From the NCBI GenBank assembly GCA_018398815.1, contig CM031607.1:80394232-80458231 (forward strand): a stretch of 64,000 bases of DNA. Reading direction: 5' to 3'. The notes under the pieces were generated by a model. It had not been told where the DNA came from. It searched no databases and saw only the letters and a program-made list of their open reading frames with translations. Shown one piece after another: positions 1 through 10,184 of the stretch. The stretch comes from Conus ventricosus (lineage: Eukaryota; Mollusca; Gastropoda; Neogastropoda; Conidae). Position 1 is the stretch's first letter, and the number at the start of each line of letters is the position of its first letter. The position numbers were made by a program, and so were the translations under genes.

Positions 1-250
1 TCATGCCTCCTCTTCATGCCCAAAGTGAATAGTGATACGCCATCAGAGTCCAGTACTATGCCTTCTCTCATGCCCAGTGTGAGTATTGCAACTTCATAGG
101 TATTCTTCAGATTGCCTCACCATCATGTCCAAGATGAGTGGTACTACCCTCACAGAAGTCCCTCATCATGCCTCATCTTCATGCTCGAGGTGAGTAGCAC
201 TATCTTGATGTCAAGGATGAGTTGCTCTACATCAGAACGTTGGAGTTCCC
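1..250. repeat. 55-bp minisatellite, left arm (truncated by window edge)
   Basis: Diverged tandem copies of a unit of about 55 bp built around 'gagtccctcatcatgcctc' and 'atgtccaaggtgagtagtac'. The same family resumes at 961-1,556, so the 42-bp array between them sits inside this older array. Copies here are more diverged than those on the right. No gene is supported. Confidence 0.8.
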
Positions 251-960
251 CATCATGCTTCATCTTCACGGCCATGATGAACAGGAACTATCTCATCATG
301 TCTTCATCTTCATGGCCATGATGAACAGTACTATCTCTTCATGCTTCATCTTCACGGCCATGATGAACAGAACTATCTCATCATGCTTCATCTTCAGGCC
401 ATGATGAACAGTACTATCTTATCATGCTTCATCTTCAGGCCATGATGAACAGTACTATCTCATCATGCTTCATCTTCATGGCCATGATGAACAGTACTAT
501 CTTATCATGCTTCATCTTCACGGCCATGATGAACAGTACTATCTCTCATGCTTTCATCTTCATGGCCATGATGAACAGTACTATCTCATCATGCTTCATC
601 TTCACGGCCATGATGAACAGTACTATCTCATCATGCTTCATCTCATGGCCATGATGAACAGTACTATCTCATCATGCTTCATCTTCACGGCCATGATGAA
701 CAGTACTATCTCATCATGCTTCATCTTCATGGCTATGATGAACAGTACTATCTTATGCTTCATCTTCATGGCCATGATGAACAGTACTATCTCATCATGC
801 TTTATCTCCATGGCCATGATGAACAGTACTATCTCATCATGCTTCATCTTCATGGCCATGATGAACAGTACTATCTCATCATGCTTCATCTCCATGGCCA
901 TGATGAACAGTAATATCTCATCATGCTTTATCTCCATGGCCATGATGAACAGTACTATCT
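251..960. repeat. 42-bp minisatellite, about 17 copies
   Basis: Near-identical 42-bp tandem units (core 'catcatgcttcatcttcatg', then 'gccatgatgaacagtactat'). Because 42 is a multiple of 3, long reading frames stay open on both strands, but they are pure repeat translation with a 14-residue period and are not genes. The unit aligns with the flanking 55-bp unit minus 13 bp, so it looks like a deleted variant that was then amplified. Confidence 0.92.
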
Positions 961-1556
961 CAAAGGAGTCCCTCATCGTGCCCTATTTTCATTGTCACAG
1001 TGAGTAGTAATACCTCATAGCAGTTCTTCATCCTGCCCCATCTTTGTGTCCATAGTGAATAGTGATATTTCATAGGAATCTTTCACCATGGCTTATTTCC
1101 AAATCGACTGTAAGTGGTACTACTCCATAGGAGTCCCTCACCGTGCCTCATTTTCATGTGCAAGGTGAGTAGTACTACCCCATAAGAGTCCCTCATCGTG
1201 CCTCATTTTTATGTGCAAGGTGAGTAGTACTACCCCATAAGAGTCCCTTATTATGCCTCATTTTTATGTGCAAGATGAGTAGTAATATCCCATGAGAGTC
1301 CCATATCATGCCTCATTTTTATGTGCAAGGTGAGTAGTACTACCCCATCAGAGTCCCTCATCATGTTTTATTTCCATGTCCAAGGTGAGTAGTACTACCT
1401 CGTAGGAGTGTCTCACCATAGCTCATCTTCACGCCCAAGGTGAGTAATAGTACCTTATAGGAGTCTTTTCCCGTGCCTTATTTTCTTGTCAAAGGTGAGC
1501 ACTACCACCCCATGGGAGTCCCTCACCATGCCTTAGTTCTAAGTCCAAGGTGAGTA
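961..1556. repeat. 55-bp minisatellite, right arm
   Basis: Successive 'cctca' landmarks at 1,146, 1,201, 1,256 and 1,311 give an exact 55-bp period. Most copies carry 'caaggtgagt', a consensus 5' splice-site string on the plus strand. Copies become more diverged towards 1,500. Confidence 0.88.
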
Positions 1557-1808
1557 GTACATCCTCGTGCAGAGCCATACCACATCTCATCTTCAGACCT
1601 AATGGTCACTATCTATAAATATTCAAGTGTGAGGTCTCTAAGGCTGACAACATGCTAAGAAGAACCCGCTAGTTCTGGCGAGTAACTATAGTGCATAGGT
1701 AAGTCATTATGGCTCAGTGTTTGGTTCTGTTTTCATTTTGCGTTACGTATCAATAGTTCACTACTTACTTCTATCTATCTGTAGGTTTATCTTTATCCGT
1801 TGTTTCAG
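1557..1808. other. Spacer ending in a splice-acceptor-like tract
   Basis: Unique-looking sequence without a usable reading frame. Its last 40 bases are pyrimidine-rich and end in 'tgtttcag' at 1,801-1,808, a good 3' splice site for the open segment that follows. Confidence 0.5.
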
Positions 1809-2531
1809 CTGTTCGCTTTTAGACGCCTCAAACACGGTCGGCAGGACTGCCAGCGTATGGTGACGGTGAAGACGATGGAAAGGAGCATCCCTCTGGCATC
1901 CCCTCACCAGGAGAACGCCGAAGCAAACCCTACACCACCCTCCGCCACCAGCAACCGGACCCCGTCGCCCAGCAAGGCTCTGAGGAAGGCCAGCCGTTCC
2001 CTGTCTTCAGCACTGAAGAAGTGCTGCTCCACGGACGTGGACCAGGGCGGTGTGGGGGGTCAACAGAACAAAGGCTACGTGGCCGAGGGTCAGGAGGGCG
2101 GCGGCAGAGCGGGGCAGAGGAGGGTCAGTCGTGCTGTGTCCACCTGCAACCTCCTGGACATGTCCAGCATGCTCACAGCTGTGGGGGCTGGTCAGGTGTG
2201 GATGTTAGTGACCATGCGCTTGCTCAGAAATGTGTTCTCTGTAGCAGGAATCCTCTCTGTGCTGATCCAGACATACTGCGATGGATCAAGGCAAACCAAC
2301 ATCCTCCACATCTCCCGGATGACCCTGGCTCCGTGGTGCGTAGCCAGCTTCCCTGGTCTGATAGCAGTCAGAGAGATGGCCCCACGTCCTGTGACCCTGG
2401 CCATGTCTGCTGCTTCTGATGAAATGTTCAGGCGGCAGAGGGAGACGGCCGCTGAAGCGTTGTCTTTCCGTCAGTTCTCTGGACCAGATTGTGGTTCAGT
2501 TCTCCGCAGAGCATCCCCATGGCCGCCATGA
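1809..2531 (+). CDS. Candidate terminal exon, protein family not recognised
   Basis: After an acceptor at 1,808 the frame beginning LFAFRRLKHG stays open to a TGA at 2,529-2,531 (about 240 codons). GC content is clearly above the AT-rich flanks. The first part is rich in Ser, Pro, Arg and Lys with a KKCC pair that could be palmitoylated; it is followed by a hydrophobic stretch around 2,190-2,270 that could be a membrane segment. A second frame (2,021-2,419) is also open, and a short hydrophobic peptide (MAAMTTFAAVMIGSLVTMLI, from 2,519) sits in that second frame, so a frameshifted pseudogene is possible. I recognise no domain. It could be the cytoplasmic tail exon of a membrane protein or a decayed copy. 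Confidence 0.4.
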   Translation: MFAFRRLKHGRQDCQRMVTVKTMERSIPLASPHQENAEANPTPPSATSNRTPSPSKALRKASRSLSSALKKCCSTDVDQGGVGGQQNKGYVAEGQEGGGRAGQRRVSRAVSTCNLLDMSSMLTAVGAGQVWMLVTMRLLRNVFSVAGILSVLIQTYCDGSRQTNILHISRMTLAPWCVASFPGLIAVREMAPRPVTLAMSAASDEMFRRQRETAAEALSFRQFSGPDCGSVLRRASPWPP

Positions 2532-3340
2532 CAACATTTGCAGCCGTCATGATTGGTTCTCTGGTGACCATGCTCATCCTCTGTCTGCGCGCCGTTCTTA
2601 CTTGACTGAGATGAACGCATAGACTAACAGATTCCTCTGTCATATTATGATAAGAAATAGCGATCTCAACCCTGAGCTTCTCAAATTTCGGTAACTTTGC
2701 AAAACAAGACAACAGATTTTATTTGTTTGAAGGAGGGTACAGACATGGTTAGTGCACTTCTCATATCACCTCCAAATGATAACATCCCTCGCAGACTTCT
2801 CACTGGTCGGCTGAGCAATTTGTTTACAACATCAGGCAGAGAGTTGTAGTATATGTCATGAGAAACTATCATAAACAAAATATGCCGGAAGCAAGAAACA
2901 ACATGCACAGTATGAAAAGGAAATGGAGTTTCCTGGTAACGCAGTATCATAACAGACTGGTAAAAACAAGCAAAATGATACATATAGATACAATTTTGCA
3001 ATATATCGAGGAACGCAATGTTTTAATGCATTTTGTTTTGGTAAGTGTATTCAAAATTAAAACTATGCTCAAATATAGAAATCATTTCATTGTGACATTT
3101 ATAAAACGGATTAAGCGCTTATTTTTTTGTTTTAGAACAATGGATTGTGTCTCAAGACATACAGTCTTTGTACAGCTACACTCTGCTAAACATTTTTTTT
3201 TTCTTCTCAAAAACATACGAACAACCAACAAACTGGTTGGTTTCAAAATGGAGTAACAGCATGCCAAAATTGAAACAAGATTAAAAGTAGAATTACTGCA
3301 CCGCCAACGAAGGAACAAACAATTTACGAAACAAACACAA
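2532..3340. other. AT-rich non-coding sequence
   Basis: No open frame with credible composition, no repeat and no RNA gene seen. Confidence 0.6.
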
Positions 3341-3342
3341 TG

Positions 3343-3370
3343 CATTTCGACCTTTTAGGTCCTCTTCAGA
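3343..3370 (-). ncRNA. Hammerhead-like motif of the Penelope-element type
   Basis: On the minus strand the segment reads CTGAAGA, then a short hairpin (GACC-TAAAA-GGTC), then GAAA. This is the layout of the hammerhead-ribozyme core found in the terminal repeats of Penelope-like retroelements, but with CTGAAGA where an active core has CTGATGA, and with an extra G before the stem. It is probably an inactive relic; no Penelope coding sequence was recognised beside it. Confidence 0.3.
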
Positions 3371-4050
3371 CCATACAAACACCATTCATGACAATGAAAA
3401 CGAAGGACAAACAGAACTCACTTATCTCTTCGATCTGGAAGGTAAAGTTTGGTCTCAACAAACAACAAACACACAAACTGGGCACTTGAAAAGGTAGATG
3501 AACTCGTCACATCAAGAGGGTCACATTTACAACAACAAAAAACCCACTTACTTTATAGTCTCTTCAAAAGGGATTACGACGGTTCCCTCAGGCAGCTAGT
3601 GAAGGGTTTTCATATTTATAATATCTTTTCTTATTTTTATGTCACCATTTTCTTCATCTTTTTATTTTTTTTAAGTCATTACTATAATGACGGAAGAATT
3701 GCAGAATTGTTAGCCTGCACTTGTTTCCCCCACTACTTAATTGTTCAGCTTTATAATATCTTTATTCCAATGGAATCATCAGATGATCTTGCATCAGAAT
3801 CTTCATTTCCTTCTGACACACATCAAGTCATGACGTGAACGGTTTGTGCCTGATGTGGGGCGGTTTTTGTCCCCCTCCATCTTAAGCAGTGGTCTGAGCG
3901 CTATACCTTCGGATGATACAATACATCGAGATTCCGTACGCATCATTATGTCAGCACAAGTTAAAGAACTCACAGCAACAAGGACGTTGTCCGGGATAAA
4001 ATTCTGCAGGGAAGTCTTTTTGGGTGGGCGAATCAAAAATAACAAAGCAG

Positions 4051-4051
<1 letters not shown>
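3371..4051. other. Non-coding sequence
   Basis: T-rich sequence with one open frame of 129 codons (3,449-3,838) of AT-rich, low-complexity composition. I see no domain and do not call it a gene. Confidence 0.5.

Positions 4052-4117
<66 letters not shown>
4052..4117. repeat. (TG)n microsatellite
   Basis: About 33 near-perfect TG dinucleotides. Confidence 0.97.
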
Positions 4118-4121
<4 letters not shown>

Positions 4122-4259
4122 AGGGTCTGGGGAGGATGAGGGTGAAGGTAATGGGGAGGGGGAGAGCGAGGTCACGCTAAACTATGGAGGCGCAGCGTGT
4201 ATGTACTTGAGCAGAGCAGCCCAAATATCAAAAATGAAAAATCTGTTCTGACGATGAAG

Positions 4260-4810
4260 TAAAACTTCACAATATAATGCAAAACAATACAATGTAAAGC
4301 AATGCATAGCAATACTATACAATGTAGTAAAATGCAATACTGTATAAGGAAATACATTTCGACATAATACAATACAGTGCAATGCAAGGTTATGCAGCAT
4401 AGTACAGTGCGATGCAATACAACACAACACAGTGCGATACAATTCTATACAGTACAGTACAATGTTATGCAGTGTTATACAATACAATGCAACACAACAC
4501 AATATACAACACCATACAAAACAATACAGTCTCAGGCAGATACAATGTTACACAGCAGTATTGTCCAATGCAACACGAGATAAAAGATACAATGTTACAC
4601 AGCAGTATTGTCCAATGCAACACGAGATAAAACAATGTAATGCAATACAAAACAAAAACAATGCAGGTCAGTGCAGAATGGCACATTACTAAAGAATACT
4701 ACATTTTAAAATACATTGCAGTACATTTTGATAAAGTACAAAATATATACAACACAATGCAACGAAATGCAATTCTGAACAATGCAGTACAATACACATC
4801 AAACAAGTTG
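4260..4810. repeat. Degenerate pentanucleotide satellite (AATAC/AATGC)
   Basis: About 550 bp in which 'acaat' recurs with a 5-bp beat as mixed ATACA, ATGCA and ACACA pentamers. It contains a later 47-bp direct duplication (4,539-4,585 and 4,586-4,632), so it is still changing. Open frames here are repeat artefacts. Confidence 0.8.
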
Positions 4811-4877
4811 TTGTCGGAAAGTTGTCGCGCTTTGCACGAGGGACAGCCGCTGTGACGTAGAGGAAACATGATTTGTT

Positions 4878-4902
4878 CCCCCCCCCCCCCCCCCCCCCCC
4901 CC
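4878..4902. repeat. Poly(C) tract
   Basis: 25 consecutive C. One of several long G/C homopolymers in the window. Confidence 0.97.
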
Positions 4903-5276
4903 AGACAGCTGAACCCGGCAGCGGGTAAAGGGAGGTAATTCTCAGTCGGTGCGTCACGCAGTCTCATGACTGATTCACAATGGCCGCCCATGCAACGACA
5001 AGGACCCGCCATTGCGTGGCATTGCGTGACAGGCAGGGACAGTGTGTCATTTAGATTTGTTGTCGAGATTAGAGACCAACAAAAGAACTTTCGAGCGCGT
5101 CAGCACCAGATCAACTGAACTAAAACCGATCTCGTTCGGGGAATCGCTTGTTCTCGAATCGTTTGTTCTCTACAAGATATTGAAATCATAACTGAGCTCA
5201 AACAGATCCCGTTTTGGGAATCGCCCGTTCTCTACAACACATAATGAAATCATATATAATTCTTCACAATGGCAAA
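4903..5276. other. Non-coding; weak direct duplication
   Basis: Two related segments near 5,125-5,190 and 5,205-5,260 share 'ggaatcgc' followed by 'gttctctacaa' and 'gaaatcat', a decayed duplication of about 80 bp. Nothing else is seen. Confidence 0.4.
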
Positions 5277-5327
<51 letters not shown>

Positions 5328-5340
5328 GGGGGGGGGGGGG
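5277..5340. repeat. Poly(G) tract
   Basis: 50 consecutive G, one T, then 13 more G. Capable of quadruplex formation; its length in the assembly is uncertain because polymerases slip here. Confidence 0.95.
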
Positions 5341-5665
5341 AGAGGGAAGGGAGGAGGAGAGGGTATGTCACAAAAGTCATTCTTGTGTTGCTTTTCAGAA
5401 TAGAATTTGTTTCTGTGCATTGCATACCTGTTTTTCAACACAAGATTTCTCTCGAATAATGTTGTTTTGAATAATGCACCTGCAACGTACGTCTGGTCGG
5501 AAGAAGTTTTAGGGAGAGCTTTGACAGCAGAAGGTCTTCAGAGGAGAAACTCCTCCCAGGCAACTGTTTTCAACCTTGAACTCCTCACTGTCTTAGGGGA
5601 CCGCTCAGCGTCCAGGTTATGACTGCCAGATGCGCTTCTAATGTCAGATTTTTTTTTGGTTATGA

Positions 5666-5735
5666 GCTGTCAGGATTTGAACCTGCACCTTCTGGATGCT
5701 TTGGCGTTGCCCTTTTGACTGATGTCTTGGCCACC
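5666..5735 (-). repeat. Decayed tRNA-like segment
   Basis: On the minus strand a box-A-like TGGCCAAG is followed about 45 nt later by GGTTCAAATCC, one change from the pol III box B consensus. The would-be acceptor stem does not pair well, so this is a tRNA pseudogene or SINE head and not a working tRNA. It lies just beyond the 3' end of the LINE remnant on the same strand. Confidence 0.35.
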
Positions 5736-5754
5736 TGGTTATTGAACACCTATT

Positions 5755-7079
5755 CTGAATTGGGAAGTTTAAGCCTTGTGAAAAGATACGAAATTATGGA
5801 ATTCTTTTCAGCTGCCTCAGTCATTGCCTGTAGGATTCTGGTCTTATTCTTACAAGAAACTGAGAGCTATTTCATAAGATCATGGACTGATGAGCCTTCA
5901 AATCCCCTTGCTCCTATCTCTATGACAAGGACTTTAGATTTGCAACCAGATTCCTTCGAGCTGCTGGCTCGATTGATATACTTCTCAACCTCGAAAATGT
6001 GAGCTTGCTTCATTCTGCTTTCTTTTGGCACAGTGAGTTCAATCAGAATTTTTGTTGTTGTTGTTGTCTGATGAACGTAACTGGATTACTACATTAGGTC
6101 TCAAGCCATTCTTTCTGCTGATTCCATGATGCGTGTTTTTCTTCAAGTTCTGGAACGTCTGCTGAGAGATACCATTCATCCACTCCATCCAGTAATCCCC
6201 GCTTACATGCTTTTGACGTTACAGCTGTTCCACAACATGATTTATAGCTTTTTGTGTAAAGCATCGATTCCAGAGGTTCTGGTGGCGTAGTGTTTACTCT
6301 GGTAGTGCTAACCGCATATACAATATCCCGCAATATGTGGTCGTGTCTTCATGTGGTTGTCTGGTTTAGCCCTTTTTGCATGAACTCTGCACATTTTCCA
6401 CCGATGTTTGCCCTGAAGGAGCGGACACGAAGGGTCATTTGATTTCCTCCAGGTTTAAATTCAAGGATGGGAGGTCATACACAGATCTGAGGACAAAGCT
6501 GATCCCGAGAGGAGTCGTTTGTCATGTTTCATTTCAGCTGACATTAGGGTGCGTTTTCCCACGTAATCCATTGCCCTAGCTAGCCTTGCTGGACTGCCTT
6601 CTGGATTCTCGTTGAATCCTCATCATTCTTTTCAGTTCCTATATTACCATATCCGTTATTGCTTTCCCGTTTGCCTTTGACCTGCACTTCAATTCTGTTG
6701 ATGTCAGCCCCTGTCTGTTGGTTTGTGTCTTACCTGTTATTTCCCTCATTACGAGGTTTTCCTTTATCATGTCCACTCATTGCCTCCAGAATATTCCATT
6801 ATGCGCCAGTCTATAGTGTGGGTTGGATTTATTTCTCAGCCTTGTCTCCTAAATCCTCAAGCAAGTTTGGAGCCCTGCTTTTCCCACTCCGAACTCCTCG
6901 ACAATGGATTTTAGGGGTAGCTGCAGCTTGCTTGGTGACCATCCTGAAAGGCCAGGTGGCACACTAAGATATCTCCTTAAGTTAGTGAGGACAGCAAAAG
7001 TGAAACACTCCTGCAAGCAGCCATCTTGGGAGTACTGTTTTCTGCACGTTCTTATGTCTGTTAATGACGCTAGAAGCAA
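5755..7079 (-). mobile_element. Decayed non-LTR retrotransposon, C-terminal coding region
   Basis: Reading the minus strand from 7,079 downwards, fragments appear in the order of the C-terminal half of a mollusc-type LINE polyprotein: LRRYLSVPP and LPLKSIVEEF (about 6,990-6,880), FVLRSVYD (about 6,510), a Cys/Ser segment (about 6,400), IELTVPKESRMKQ (6,046-6,006) and IGARGFEGSS (about 5,926-5,890). Frames change several times and stops interrupt them, so it is dead. Recognition is from memory of the family; the clade cannot be fixed because the polymerase core is absent. Confidence 0.65.
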
Positions 7080-8199
7080 ACATTTGTCGAAAATGTACTT
7101 TTTTGTGAAAAGTTTTAACCTTGCTCAATCTTTTATGTGTTTGCTCGTTGTTCGGCTTGTGAGCTTAAAGGAAACTGCCGAGCCATCTTTGACGACAGGG
7201 TTGAGTTGTGCGGTCTGGACTTTTATGCAGCCAGGTTTGTAATATAATGTCATCCCTGTTTCTTACTATTCGTCTTCATTCCTCTGTCTGTCTAGTGTCC
7301 TTAATAATGTCTTTCCGTAGTTCACTTTTCTCCTTTTTTTTTTTTCTTGTTTATCCCTTTAGCATGCTATTGACATTTTTTTTTTTTCGTTGTCGTGAAA
7401 CGAATAAATTCCATTTGCATTTGTTGTGAAACGAATAAATTCTATTTGCATTTGATTTGTGCCTTTGTCTTTGTTTCATATTGGTTGGTTACTGTTAGGT
7501 CTTTACTTCTTTTTTTTTTTCCTTTTTTTTTCTTTTTTTTGTGCTATTTTTTTCCTTTTTCTTTTTTTTCCCTCTGAGTATTCATTTTTGGATTGTTTTC
7601 ATTTCTTGATCTTCCTGCCAAAAGTATTCGCAAATCCCAAAAGGAAACTCTAAATAGGCCCACTGCAAAGTAAAGAAGCAAAACTGAAAATCGTTATCAT
7701 AATAACACTTATAATAGCTAAAATAGCAACCTCAGCAATGACAATACGATTTCATTACGTCTTTTCTTCCTTCTCTTCTTCTTTTTTTTTTTTTTCGACA
7801 ATTATGAAAATACAGCCAAGCATACTTCGCTTGTGAATGATTGGGCTCCGCGTAATTTCGGACTGACAGTGATTGTTTCCCCTTTCTTTTTCTCCACTCC
7901 ACTCCAGATTGACTTCCCCTTCGTATCCTGATCTCATAAACTCCCATCCCCTACCTTCATCACCAAGTCTGTTACAATAATAACAATAATGATAATAATG
8001 ATAGTTACACAATAGTTACAACAGGCTACTGATAACCACCATTATAATAATGATAATGCAATAATGAAGTCGGTAAATCGATGAATAAAAACGGTAATGA
8101 TGATGCATGAGGATTATTATTGTCGCATCTTTGTTAAGGAACCTCTTTAAAAAAAAAAAAGTTACACATGAAAGGATTAATGGCACAGCATGAGGAAAA
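7080..8199. other. AT-rich spacer with T-runs and a 30-bp duplication
   Basis: Poly(T)-rich around 7,330-7,580. A direct duplication of about 30 bp ('aaacgaataaattc' then 'atttgcatttg') occurs near 7,396-7,455. ATA/AAT-rich simple sequence at 7,975-8,070. No gene seen. Confidence 0.55.
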
Positions 8200-8204
8200 A
8201 AAAG

Positions 8205-8234
8205 GCGTGTGTGTGTGTGTGTGTGTGGTGTGTG
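8205..8234. repeat. (TG)n microsatellite
   Basis: Short TG run in non-coding DNA. Confidence 0.9.
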
Positions 8235-8411
8235 TTCTTTTGTGGTAATTCAGATGCGGGATGGGGAATATTGAGGAGGGGGGATATCTAGCAGGGGAAA
8301 TACCAAGCGGAGGGAGTATCAAACAAGAGGAAGTATACAGCAAGGGAGTCAATACGGCTCCCACTGTGGCAATAAAATCTTGTGACATGTGTCTGGAAAG
8401 TTGCCAAAAAA

Positions 8412-8623
8412 TAGTGCTATTGACACTTAGTGCTAGAGACATAGAGCGGATGTCGCGATATCTAACTTCAAGTTTGCAAAAATTAGAGCCATCGACACGT
8501 AGCGCTGCTTGGTCGTCGCACTATCGAGAACGAGCGTTAAAACTGAAAGCAGTAGTGCTATCAATGCGTAGCGCAATTGCACGTAGATGATATAAACACA
8601 TAGCGCTGTTGACACGTTATGCT
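8412..8623. repeat. Four spaced copies of a 23-bp motif
   Basis: Copies of 'tagcgctattgacacgtagc' plus three bases start at 8,412, 8,484, 8,553 and 8,601. Each copy is an imperfect match with AGYGCT-type ends that are nearly self-complementary. Spacing is 72, 69 and 48 bp and the intervening DNA is only loosely similar. Confidence 0.6.
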
Positions 8624-9985
8624 AGAGCGGACTTCCGGAATATCTTGGTTGGTTTGTCAGTGACTTTCACCTGACGGGGGGGACCACAAATTCTGAACAA
8701 ATCCGCGTCACAGTCAGTCAGCACTTTTCTTCGTCTCATATCCTTCTCCCTCCCCTACCCCACTCCGCCCTCCACATTTTCCCCACCACTACTTATTCGT
8801 TCAGCATATTGCTGTCTGGTCCACCAGCGGAAATCTGTTTGGATGTCCAATCAACGGTTATGCTGCATAGTTCTCAGCTGCTGTTTAGCACTAACGTGGG
8901 ATGTTAATGGTAGAGCTGACCGTTCAGACCATTGGCTCATTCTTACCTCCCTTGCATCCTGTTTGTTATCTTCAAGCACTGGCTTCAGATTTCTTTTTCT
9001 TATGCAGTACATGCACATTTTCTTTCGCAAATTATTTTCCTACTATACTTTCTTTCAGTCTCCGATTTCATCCGCATATGGCTGCTTTGAGAGCCAGTAC
9101 ACTGTGTCCTTATCTCCGGGGTGAAGAGAACACCACATAATTATCGATAATTGTCAAGGATGTCTGTGACACGAAGAATGATGTTCGTGCTCAGCGTGCG
9201 TGATGTGGCATGACTGGAAAGGTAATGTTTTTTAATGCGTAAAGGCGTAAAGTTAGAAACGCTGATGTTTTGAAAAACGTTAATGTTATGCAACAATCAA
9301 ACGTGATTAATCTACATAGGCCCAATCAATTTATTTTCAAATGTTAGAACGATTGGGTACATGTTGTCGACATAGTAAATGTCGTCAGTAAGCGTTCACA
9401 CTGTTGTTTCCTATTAGCCATATAATATTAAGTAGGTACAGTTTTGAACTCCTCGGTAGTAACAAGCCGCATTGTAACGAAGTATAAAGGACACTTTACG
9501 ACATGATTCAACGGAATGCACATTATTCACAAACTGACGCTTTAGATATACGTACAGGAACTGTTAAAATTCTACCAGTATCCTAAACATTAGGTAAATA
9601 GTACACGTGTCCCAAAAGTACGCGCTTTAACAAAGCCACGAAACGACCATGTCTAGCTGCCCACAGAATAAAAAAAAAAAAAAGTGATGCCCCATTGCAT
9701 CTAGGACACTTTTACGTTCTAGAAGTTAATGGACTCATCCTGCTCAGATGCACTCACAAGTTTACTTTATCATCTGACACCCCTTTTCAGCAGTCTGAGT
9801 GTAAAACGCCGAGCGTCCAATATTCTGCGTGTCCCCCCCTTCAGTCCTTGTTCTCTAGGATTCAATCTTTTTTTTTTTTTTTCGTGCTGGCGGAGCAGTT
9901 CGTCAACGTTTGCTCTGAGGTAAATCTGCTGGAAAATGTCCTTTTGGCTCCCTTTCGGGTTCTTGTGGTATAGTCCCAAGGATGG
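8624..9985. other. Non-coding sequence
   Basis: No credible gene. A 12-bp palindrome 'attatcgataat' lies at about 9,139. No repeat family recognised. Confidence 0.5.
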
Positions 9986-10184
9986 TTGCCACGCCATTTT
10001 GATGAGTCCTATGTACATTACAAAGACTGGCGTGTTGCCACGCCATTTTGATGAGTCCTATGTACATTACAAAGACTGGCGTGGTTGCCACGCCATTTTG
10101 ATGAGTCCTATGTACATTACAAAGACTGGCGTGGTTGCCACGCCATTTTGATGAGTCCTATGTACATTACAAAGATTGGCGTGT
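9986..10184. repeat. 49-50-bp tandem repeat, four copies, palindromic junctions
   Basis: Copies start at 9,986, 10,035, 10,085 and 10,135. Each unit begins with CCACGCCA and ends with TGGCGTGG, so full-length junctions form an 8-bp perfect inverted repeat around a 3-nt loop. The phrase 'ttacaaagactggcgt' is also the core of the satellite at 54.8-55.7 kb. Confidence 0.9.

Noticed and set aside
465..1007. 180-codon plus frame and 112-codon minus frame
   Set aside because: Both are translations of the 42-bp minisatellite with a 14-residue period.
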